Shown piece after piece: positions 55,328-64,000 of a stretch of 64,000 nt of DNA. The stretch spans positions 501,982,601-502,046,600 of the forward strand of contig NC_053035.3 of NCBI RefSeq assembly GCF_002575655.3, written 5' to 3'. The notes below the pieces were generated by a model. That model saw nothing but the letters and a program-made list of their open reading frames with translations. It searched no databases and was not told the origin of the DNA. A program made the translations under genes and the position numbers. Source of the DNA: Aegilops tauschii subsp. strangulata. Taxonomy: Eukaryota; Streptophyta; Magnoliopsida; Poales; Poaceae. Position 1 is the first letter of the stretch. Every line of letters starts with the position of its first letter.

Positions 55328-56987
55328 TGATACGTCTCCAACGCATCGATAACTTTTTATTGTTCCATGCTATTATATTATCTATCTTGGATGTTTTATA
55401 TACATTTATATGCTATTTTATATGATTTTGGGGACTAACCTATTAACCTAGAGCGCAGTGCCAGTTTCTGTTTTTTCCTTGTTTTTTGGTTTCGCAGAAA
55501 AGGAATATCAAACGGAGTCCAATTGAGCTGAACTTTTCGGAGATTGTTTTTGGACCAAAAGAAGCCCACAGAGTATCGGAGATGGACCAGAGGATCCCCG
55601 AGGCCACCACAAGGGTGGAGGGCAGGCCCACCCCCTAGGGCGCGCCCCAACCTTGTGGCTACCTCTTGGGTCCCCCTGACTTGTTCCCGACACCAACACC
55701 TCTTATATATCTCCAAACTTCCAGAACAGAACCTAGATCGGGAGTTCTGCCGCCGCAAGCCTCTGTAGCCACCAAAAACCAATCGGGACCCTGTTCCGGC
55801 ACCCTGCCGGAGGGGGAAACCATCACCGATGGCCATCTTCATCATCCCAGCGGTCTCCATGAGGAGGAGGGAGTAGTTCACCCTCGGGGCTGAGGGTATG
55901 TACCAGTAGCTATGTGTTTGATCTCTCTCTCGTGTTCTTGATTTGACACGATCTTGATGTACCGCGAGCTTTGCTATTATAGTTAGATATTATGATGTTT
56001 CTCCCCCTCTACCTTCTTGTAATGGATTGAGTTTTCCCTTTGAATTTATCTTATTGGATTGAGTCTTTAAGGATTTGAGAACACTTGCTGTATGTCTTGC
56101 ACGTGCTTATCTGTGGTGACAATGGGATATTCACGTGATCTACTTGATGTATGTTTTGGTGATCAACTTGCGGGTTTTGTGACCTTGTGAACTTATGCAT
56201 AGGGGTACACGTTTTCGTCTTGACTCTCTGGTAGAAACTTTGGGGCACTCTTTGAAGTTCTTTGTGTTGGTTTGAATAGATGAATCTGAGATTGTGTGAT
56301 GCATATCGTATTATCAAACCCACGGATACTTGTGGTGACATTGGAGTATCTAGGTGACATTAGGGTTTTGGTTGATGTGTGTCTTAAGGTGTTATTTTAG
56401 TACGAACTCTAGGGCTGTTTATGGCACTTATAGGAATAGCCCAATAGATCGATCAGAAAGAATAACTTTGAGGTGGTTTTGTACCCTACAATAATCTCTT
56501 CGTTTGTTCTCCGCTATTAGTGACTTTGGAGTGACTCTTTGTTGCACGTTGAGGGATTGGTATATAATCTAATTATGTTATCATTGTTGAGAGAACTTGC
56601 ACTAGTGAAAGTATGAACCCTAGGCCTTGTTTCGAAGCATTGCAATACCGTTTTTACTCACTTTCGTTACGAGTTACCTTGCTGTTTTTATAATTTCATA
56701 TTACAAAAACCTATATATACCATCCATATTGCACTCGTATCACCATCTCTTCGCTGAACTAGGGCACCTATACAATTTACCATTGTATTGGGTGTGTTGG
56801 GGACACAAGAGACTCTTTGTTATTTGGTTGCAGGGTTGTTTGAGAGAGACCATCTTCATCCTACGCCTCCCACGGATTGATAAACCTTAGGTCATCCACT
56901 TGAGGGAAATTTGCTACTGTCCTACAAAACTCTGCGCTTGGAGGCCCAACACGAGTCTACAAGAAGAAGGTTGCGTAGTAGACATCA
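55328..56987 (+). mobile_element. Gypsy 3' LTR with mosaic similarity
   Basis: Starts TGATACGTCTCCAACG and ends GTAGTAGACATCA. The first ~120 bases follow the Sabrina LTR at 11879 (shared TTGTTCCATGCTATTATATT). The distal two thirds follow LTR A in reverse complement (CCTGCCGGAGGGGGAA, TATGTACCAGTAGCTATGTG). A TATA box (TCTTATATAT) lies at 55701-55710. Confidence 0.82.
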
Positions 56988-56999
56988 GTTTGCAAGAAT

Positions 57000-58316
57000 G
57001 AAACTAGATGTACTTAGAGAGAATAAAACTACTAGTAATTTGCAAGATAATAAAGTTAGGTGTTTAGTAGGAAGCTTTTTGTCACAAGAAAGTTATTTGT
57101 CCCTAGGCAATCGATAACTAGACTGGTAATCATTATTGTAATTTTATATGAGGGAGAGGCATAAGCTAACATACTTTCTCTACTTGGATCATATGCACTT
57201 ATGATTGGAACTCTAGCAAGCATCCACAACTACTAAAGATCATTAAGGTAAACCCAACCATAGCATTAAAGTATCAGGTCCTCTTTACTCCCATACACAA
57301 CACGCACTTACTTGGGTTTGTGCTTCTGTCACTCACTCCACCCACCATAAGCGAATCATGAACATATTGCAATACCCTACAGCGGGGATCCCTCACACTT
57401 GCGCGACACGGAGAGCACCACAGGACAACACCAATAATAAAACATACAACTCAAACCAATCACGATCATCAATCAACCCCATAGGACAAAACAGATCTAC
57501 TCGAACATCATAGGATAGCCATACATATTGGGAAGTAATATATAGTGTTGAGCACCATGTTTAAGTAGAGATTACAACGGGTAGAAGAGGTGTTACACCG
57601 CTGCATAGAGGGGGAGAGAGTTTGTGTGGACGACGGCGAACTTGTTGGTGTAGACCGACGTCACGATGATGGCCCCGGCGGCGTTCCGGCTCCACCGGGA
57701 GAGAGGGGAGAGAGCCCCCCTCCTTATTCTTCTTCCTTGGCCTCCCCCTAGATGGGAGGAGGGTTTCCCCTCTAGTCCTTGGCCTTCATGGAGGCGGAGG
57801 GGCGAGAGCCCCTCCGAGATTGGATCCCTCTCTATGTTTTCCTTCTGTTTCTGCATTCTATTTTTTGGCCTTTTACCGTTTCTTAAATTCCCGGAGATCT
57901 GTAACTTCGATTGTGCTGAAATTTTAACACGATTTTTATCCAGATATTATCTTTCTTGCGGCGAAAGGAAGACACCAACCGCCTTATAGGGGCCCCACAA
58001 GCCTCTTGGTCGCGCCCAGGGTAGGGGGGCGCGCCCCTCGATCTTATGGGCCCCTCGGGCATCGTCTCACGTTGATTCTTTTTCCCAAAAATCACACATA
58101 TTCCAAAATAAATCTCCTTAAATTTTTAATGCAATTGAACTTTGCTTGGTATGAATATTCTGCGAAACAAAAACATGCAGCAAACAAGAATGTCACTGAG
58201 CACTGGATCAATATGTTAGTCCCGAAAATAATATAAAAAATTGCCAAAAGTATGTAAAAGTTGTACAATATTGGCATGAAACAATAAAAAATTATAGATA
58301 CGACGGAGACGTATCA
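57000..58316 (-). mobile_element. Solo Gypsy LTR of another family, minus strand
   Basis: The minus strand begins TGATACGTCTCCGTCG at 58316 and runs to about 57000. GC-rich promoter-type DNA lies near 57640-58050. No internal region is present on either side. The inner boundary near 57000 could not be fixed. Confidence 0.6.
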
Positions 58317-58722
58317 TAGAGCAACTCATGTCAAATCTGGATTATCTACCTATGAATGTTCGTTATAGAAATCTAACATAAACATTAAACATGAATAGTT
58401 CAGACACACGGATTCAGAGAGAACAAGTGACTCAACAGGTGTGCAAAATAGACACACATCATGCAAGGAATCAACGCCCATCAAAGTGCACGATCCAACC
58501 CTTCTTCCGCGTATGGGCTTTACCCCGAATGAGCTCAAATCCCTGACCATCATCTTCCGGGCGGCACGAGCCCCAGCCACCTCCTCCCCTACTGTCAAAA
58601 TCGAATTTGAACAAACAGACAAGAAAATGCTCAATTTTTGAAATACAACTAGTCTTTTTGTGCATGACCGAAAGAAAAAATATATTATAAGCAAATAATC
58701 GAGGTGCTGGACAACTATAAAC
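58317..58722. other. Unassigned stretch
   Basis: About 400 bases of mixed sequence. A short minus-strand open frame exists, but nothing supports it as a gene. Confidence 0.35.
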
Positions 58723-58724
58723 TA

Positions 58725-58780
58725 CTCCCTCAGTCCCAAAATTCTTGTCTTAGATTTGTCTAAATATGGATGTATGGACG
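58725..58780. mobile_element. Stowaway MITE, left part, cut by an LTR element
   Basis: TA then CTCCCTCAGTCCCAAAATTC... runs to 58780, where TGTGACATCC of an LTR begins. The right half is not found in the window. Confidence 0.6.
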
Positions 58781-59030
58781 TGTGACATCCTGATTTTTGG
58801 CCCTTTCTTTTTCTTTTGTTTTTCTGAGGTTTTTGCTTGAGTTTTCTTTTTTCCGTGGCTTTGTGGTCTGGAAACTGAAGAAGATGTCCTCTTCTTTGTT
58901 TCCAGAGTGGCTTGTCATTCCCAAATCCTTCCCTAGACCCTGTCAATTTCATCCTATCCCAAATCCCAATATTCTTTTTATTGGGAATATTCCTTTTCTA
59001 TTAAAGGAATAACTCAAATTGCCCTAGGAT

Positions 59031-59820
59031 GTGAAGCAACCTTTATTTCCATCACTCCTAAAATTCCCAAATAATTCTCATCAATTGTTTGGGTCATATC
59101 TTTCTCAAATATGGCAAAATATTTCATTTGTCATGTTTATCATCATGCTCAAATAATTCATTTCCTATTCTGCCCTAAATGGCACCTTGTGAAGCAAGTG
59201 CTATTTTCCTTTTCCCAATTGACCTCAAACTCCTTGGACACCTTTTCCTGTCCATATCGTTGCCACATGCCAAAATGCAACCTCATTTGCCTAGTAATTA
59301 TTTATTTATGATTTTCCAAAGTTTCTATCCAGAAAGAAGCTTTGTGAAGGAGGTGCAAGCTAGGCATATCCAAATGAGTTTCCATTTTGCATGATCCCTC
59401 ATATCATCATATAATAGCCCTCCACCAAAGTAGAGCTCATGCCATGCCTCCATGTGAGCTCATATTCAATTCTTTGATTCTGTCCAAAATTTCAGTTTGT
59501 GAAGCAAGTATATTTTATCTTGCTCCATTATGGCTGCCAATTTTTCTAGGCCTTCTATTATCCATATAACCTACCTCCACCCATTTTGGGCATGGTTCAT
59601 CAAGCCATTATTCCTCTAGAAGTTTTGCAAGTTTCTGTCCAAAGGAGATGTTTGTGAAGCAAGTACCTGTTTGGCTTGGCCAATTGGTATGAGACTTTTT
59701 GAGCATCTTCATAGGACCAAATGACTCTGCCTTGCCCAATTTGAGCTCAATTTGACACTCCATGTGAGTGCACCTTCGTGATCAAGTTTCTGGATCAGAT
59801 TATGCAGTTGCAAAGCAAGT
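59031..59820. repeat. About 156-bp periodic repeat, six diverged units
   Basis: GTGAAGCAAGT-type motifs start at 59031, 59189, 59344, 59499, 59654 and 59810, spaced 158, 155, 155, 155 and 156 bases. They are preceded by GTTTCTGTCCA-type wording in several units. Confidence 0.75.
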
Positions 59821-60495
59821 GCATTAAATCTTGGTCCATTTCCTGCCAAACTCCCTAGTATGGTAGTTCTTCCTAAGCTAATCACCCCGGACAACTCGTT
59901 TGCCTCTAATGTCTAATCTCACCTCAGTTGATCACTGTTTCATGATCAAGTTTACTGCAGTAAACTTCAGAGCTCACTTACCATTTAACCAGAGCACTTT
60001 TAACCGAACTACCACCTCAGTTGCAACCTCCCCAGGAAGGACAAACCCCCAGACATCGTTTGGCCGACCGTGTGCCACTGTGTGCACCAATGCACGCGGT
60101 GATCACGAGTTTTGGCATGCAATGCGCACGCTCTGCTGGCGTTGGCCGCGTCCAGAGCGTCTTTTTGCTCGGGCCCCTCTTCTACTCGGCATCTCAGCGA
60201 GCACGGGCATGTCCCCTAGCTTCCTCTCGTCGTCTCCGTTCTCCTGGACCCCTCTCCCCCTCCGTCCGCTTCCTCACCGACGCAAGCCGCCGCGCACCCA
60301 TGGAGGAACAATGGCGGTTTTGGCTAGGAGCTCGCCGTCTTCTTCCTCTCTGCGCTCCCTTGGCCGCCTCTTCCCCGTGAGCACTCCCTCATGTTCCCTC
60401 TAGTCGCCTGCCTCCGAGCTCATGCGCGCGCACACGCGTCCGCGGCGCCGGCCACGCGTCCGCAGCGACGACAGCTCGGCACCTCACCCCGCGCC

Positions 60496-60503
60496 TATAT
60501 ATA
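60496..60503 (+). promoter_or_regulatory. TATA box within the long LTR
   Basis: TATATATA in a GC-rich setting, about 110 bases upstream of an ATG in strong context. Confidence 0.5.
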
Positions 60504-60611
60504 GGCCTTCCCCTAGCCTTTCGAGCACACCAGCAGCCTCCCCGCGCTCCACTACCCCTCCCCAGCCTCTCATTCGAGCTCGAGGTCCTCTCTGTGTCCA
60601 CCATCGCCACC

Positions 60612-60992
60612 ATGGCCGCCGCGGTGCTCCGCCTAAATTCCAGCGAGCCGCGCCTCCTCTCCCCGTTCCAACACCTCAAGAGCACTCCTATCCTCCCCGT
60701 AGTTCGCCCCACCCCCTCTCCCTTCGCCGGAGACGGCCACAACGCCAAGAACCACCGCCGCCCGAAGCTCTCTGCCCTCCTCATGGCGCCACCCCTCCCC
60801 TCCATCTTGCTCCTCCCCAGCGCTGTCCAACCCTCTGGATGGATGCGCCGCTCCTCCCTGAGCACGCCGGTGGGAAGAACGCCGCGAGAGGTGGCCGGAG
60901 CCGCCGGTGGTCGTCGTCGGGGCGGCCGGCCTCGCCTCTGTTTTGCGCCCGCGTCGGAGGGAAGAAGAGGAGGAGCAGGAGGAAGGAGTTGA
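60612..60992 (+). CDS. Possible 126-residue ORF downstream of an LTR promoter
   Basis: ATG in the context CGCCACCATGGCC, 109 bases after a TATA box. The product is Pro/Arg/Ser-rich (MAAAVLRLNSSEPRLLSP...) with no recognisable domain. GC-rich DNA opens frames by chance on both strands here, so the start context and TATA spacing are the only support. It could equally be an untranslated leader. Confidence 0.25.
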   Translation: MAAAVLRLNSSEPRLLSPFQHLKSTPILPVVRPTPSPFAGDGHNAKNHRRPKLSALLMAPPLPSILLLPSAVQPSGWMRRSSLSTPVGRTPREVAGAAGGRRRGGRPRLCFAPASEGRRGGAGGRS

Positions 60993-61432
60993 CTGGGCGG
61001 GTGAACCCGCGGCCCCACCAGTCAGTGACCCGGGGGTTGACCCCGCTAACGCTGACGTGGCAAGTGGAGACGTATTCAACCGTGTGCGTTTTCATCTGCA
61101 GAAAGCGTATCGCATGAAGTGTGCTTCCTCTTTGGGTAAGCGTATTTCATTTGTTCTTCGGGCGCAAATGCGCTTTCCTCTCTCGAAAGCGTATTTCCCG
61201 AAATCTGCTTCTGCCTTATCCACTCAGGGGCTTGTTTGTGATGACATTTTTGCAGATTAGTCCCTGAACTTCCTCACCTCACAACTTTTTACTCGTAACT
61301 CCAAATGAGGTGATTCCAAAGCCCATTTCTTCGTCTCGTCGAGCCTGTTCTGTTGGTAACACTTTCTCCATGTGTTAACATTCTGAAAATGATCATTTTG
61401 CCCTTGCACGTAAACAGCCCCTTTGAAAGAGC

Positions 61433-62756
61433 TGTATATCGACTAGAGGGGGGGTGAATAGGCGATTTTTATGAAAGTGTTCAAAACATGGAAGTTTTGA
61501 AGACAAACGATAGAACCGATCCTATTTATATGCAGCGGAAGGTAGACTACACTAGACAAGCCATAGTCAAATATTCAATGAAGTGAAAGCATGAAGACTA
61601 ATAGCAGCTAGGCAGTATGGATCAGGATGGAAGATAGTATGAAGCCAGTCAGAACAAGTAGTCACACAGTGAAGTCAAACAGATAAGGCAAGCAGGCAAT
61701 GACTTCACGAGGACAAACAGTAAGTAAAGAGAACGAAGGGATAGAACCAGTAGCTTGGGGAAGATAGTGATTTGTTCGACCAGTTCCAGTTGCTGTGACA
61801 ACTGTACGTCTGGTTAGGGAGGCTGAGATTTAACTCAGAAGACCGCGTCTTCACCTTATTCCCCTTGAGCTAGGGACACCCAGTCCTCACCCAATCACTC
61901 TGGTAAGTCTTCAAGGTAGACTTCCAAACCTTCACAGACTTCGTTCACCGGCGATCCACAATGACTCTTGGATGCTCAGAACGCGATGCCTAACCGGCTG
62001 GAGGATTCACAGTCCTCAAGTGTAACAAGTCTTCAGATCACGCGGACAGAAAGACTTCAGTGATGCCTAACACTCTTTGGCTCTGGGTATTTGGGCTTTG
62101 TCCTCGCAAGGATCTCTCTCTCAAATGCTTCGGAGGTGGGTTGCTCTCAAACGACAAAAGCCGTGCACTAACTCTAAGCAGCCACCAATTTATCGTGTAG
62201 GGGGTGGGCTATTTATAGCCACAAGGCAACCCGACCTGATTTGTCCGAAATGACCCTGGGTCACTAAGGAACTGACACGTGTTCCAACGGTCAGATTTCA
62301 AACAAACGCGACAACTTACTTGGGATACAAGTAAAGCTGACTCATCCAGCTCTGGATAAGATTTGCTCTCATTGTCTTTGCTCGAAGACATAGGATTTGG
62401 TTGAGCATCACTTCAGTCACTCTGACTTTGTTCACTTGGACCCCACTTAACAGTACAGTGGTTCCTATGACTCAACGAAGAAGAAAAGGAAACAACAAAG
62501 CGACTAAGTCTTCGCGCTCCACAGTCTTCACGCAATGTCTTCTCTAGTCATAGTCTTCAATATGAATACCTTCATATACCACCATTGTCGTCAATGTCTT
62601 CATACATTTTTAGGGGTCATCTCCGGTAGGTAAACCGAATCAATGAGGGACTACTACCTGTGTTATCCTGCAATTCTCACAAACACATTAGTCCCTCAAC
62701 CAGGTTTGTCGTCAATACTCCAAAACCAACTAGGGGTGGCACTAGATGCACTTACA
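61433..62756 (-). mobile_element. Copia 3' LTR (minus-strand element leaving the window)
   Basis: On the minus strand it starts TGTAAGTGCATCTAGTGCC at 62756 and ends at TG (plus strand) at 61433. A minus-strand TATA box (CTATAAATAG) lies at 62209-62218. A polypurine tract (complement of 62757-62772, CCAAAAAGGGGGAGAT) directly precedes it. Confidence 0.82.
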
Positions 62757-64000
62757 ATCTCCCCCTTTTTGGTGATTGATGACAAACTGGTTGAAGTTTT
62801 CAACGGGGATAAAAGTATGTGAAATTGTAAAGGATAAAGGTATTGTCTTCATAAGTAGCAAAAGGCTCCCCCTGAAGATGTGCATATAAATAATTTGCTT
62901 TTGGAATGCAAATGCACATGGCAGGTTGTACTTGTGGAGATCCTCTTCAACTTCTGAAGACAATTCATCATGCATAATTTGATATGAAGAATATAATGAT
63001 ATGCATAATGAGAAATGGACGTCTGCAGAATGACTAAGTGCGGAATTTATCGTCGCACATGCGGAATTTATCATCGCATCACAGAATACCAGAAAACGTA
63101 GCAGACGACCATCAAGTTTTAAGTGTTCAACTCAAAGATCCAAATGTATCAAAAGCGAGAGTTGTAATCACTAGGCAAAATATAAAGCACCCGCCCATAT
63201 GGACCCGCTTGAAGACTATCAACTCATATGCTTCTCCCCCTTTTGTCAGTAATGACCAAAAAGGTTTGAAGACATAGAGCCTCTACTCGTCCCTAGAAGG
63301 AGTAGGTGAAGATGCAGGGTCGGCGTTGGTGTTTGGCGGTGCAGAAGTACTTGGAGCAGTGTCGACATTGGTATTTGGTGGTGTAGAAGTACTTGGAGCA
63401 GTGTCGACACGCGCTGAAGGAGGAGGTGATGAGGTAGCATCATCTTGATCATCGATCACTCTGGCATTCACCGTTGCAGCGGAGGAGGAATAATCAGAGT
63501 CTTCAAGAGACGGAGTTCAACGCAGGACAGCATTCCTTGGAGGAGTGGAGTCAAACTTGAATCTCTCAGTGAAGCCATCGTCTTGAAGATCTGCTTCAGC
63601 ACTTAGCAAGGTCAAACTCTTCCATGATCTCCGACATGTCTCATGAGTAACAAAGGCATTCTTGGTGGCAAGATTGCGAATGCGATTGACATCCACCAAG
63701 AGGCTTTGCATCTGGCGCTTAAGCCAGAAGTGATGCTTGTCTTGTTTCTGATGCAGTGCCACAAGAAGTTCTCGGTCATTCAGAACACGAGAACGCTTCC
63801 GAGGCCTTTGGGCAATGGTGCTCTCAGTAGCTTCAGTCTGTGCACGGTGAGGTAAGCAAGTATTTCCAGCCAAAGGATAAATACGAGTGACGGCCTGAAC
63901 TCCTTCAATGGGCTGAGTGAAGCTTTGCCGATCAACGTTGTGAAGATAAACAGGCTCTTTGGCTGGCTCTGGGTATATGGCTTCAACTGACATATCAACC
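62757..64000 (-). mobile_element. Copia element, 3' internal region (runs off the right edge)
   Basis: Internal DNA upstream of the LTR at 61433-62756. It carries two minus-strand open frames (63283-63471 and 63517-63993) but no reverse transcriptase within the visible part, so pol would lie further right or be absent. Confidence 0.65.
63283..63993 (-). CDS. Extra ORF between pol and 3' LTR of the Copia element, partial
   Basis: The main open segment is 63517-63993, possibly continuing out of the window upstream. It contains a basic patch (RPRKRSRVLNDRELL) followed by a helical stretch (QMQSLLVDVNRIRNLATKN). A stop near 63517 separates it from 63283-63471, which has Pro/Ser/Thr-rich 13-residue-type repeats (VDTAPSTSTPPNTN twice). 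No domain is recognised. The position before the polypurine tract is where Sirevirus-type Copia elements may carry an additional ORF. Confidence 0.45.

Larger units (their letters stand above)
50191..56987 (+). mobile_element. Sabrina-like element, 3' part, interrupted by a CACTA transposon
   Basis: 50191-50240 and 54246-55327 correspond to 10808-11878 of the first Sabrina-like element, including the purine-rich run (54462-54557) and the polypurine tract (55313-55326). The 3' LTR is 55328-56987. The 5' LTR, primer site and ORF are missing; the element begins abruptly at about 50191. Confidence 0.82.
58781..61432 (+). mobile_element. Long unclassified LTR (or LTR plus leader), interrupted on the right
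   Basis: Starts TGTGACATCCTGATTTTTGG, a wording I associate with Triticeae Gypsy LTRs. It contains a ~156-base periodic repeat (59031-59820), a GC-rich promoter-like part with TATA at 60496-60503, and the small ORF at 60612. It is cut at 61432 by a Copia LTR. The 3' terminus is therefore not seen and the family is unnamed. Confidence 0.5.

Noticed and set aside
60389..61260. Several overlapping long frames on both strands
   Set aside because: GC-rich, stop-poor DNA in an LTR. No domain, and mutually overlapping frames.

Overview
The window looks like intergenic DNA from a large Triticeae grass genome (wheat, Aegilops or a close relative). This rests on the repeat families read from the sequence: Athila-lineage Gypsy LTRs starting TGATACGTCTCC with a tRNA-Asp-type primer site, Angela/BARE-type Copia elements, Stowaway MITEs starting CTCCCTCCGT, a CACTA element with TIR CACTACTAGG, a Tourist/Harbinger pair with TTA target duplications and a Helitron. 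Family names are from memory of Triticeae repeats and were not checked by search.

Layout. 1-7159: internal region and 5' LTR of a minus-strand Athila-like element, then a truncated related LTR interrupted by a solo LTR, then unique DNA. 7160-13444: plus-strand Sabrina-like non-autonomous element with its 5' LTR cut and one intact ORF. 13445-16544: minus-strand Angela fragment. 16545-21421: a second copy of the whole nested block 2219-7159. 21422-24240: unique DNA with a Harbinger element (21692-23473) carrying an intact GC-rich ORF, an LTR fragment and a fold-back MITE. 24240-28830: the lowest-copy stretch, with one plausible host gene on the minus strand (26386-28525, three coding exons plus a 5' UTR intron) for a 134-residue, probably mitochondrial, protein. 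28913-30234: SINE-like repeat and a decayed Copia gag. 30235-37411: a nearly complete but dead minus-strand Angela element. 37412-38584: two LTR fragments. 39057-40640: duplicated LINE 3' ends. 41266-42749: a hAT element holding a Stowaway that itself holds a Tourist MITE. 45018-48541: a minus-strand Helitron built mainly of four ~745-bp tandem units. 50191-56987: the 3' part of a Sabrina-like element interrupted by a 4.0-kb CACTA element (50241-54245) with a coding-intact four-exon B3-like gene. 56988-64000: a solo LTR, a Stowaway cut by a long unclassified LTR with ~156-bp periodicity, and the 3' end of a minus-strand Copia element that leaves the window.

Most likely to matter: (a) the CACTA-borne two-B3-like-domain gene, set between dense subterminal repeats and lacking any visible transposase beside it; (b) the small mitochondrial-type gene whose first large intron is built from repeats that copy its own 5' splice-site region; (c) the Helitron with its four-unit array; (d) the duplicated nested-LTR block, whose left edge in copy 2 is exactly an LTR terminus. 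Everything else is ordinary nested Triticeae repeat DNA.
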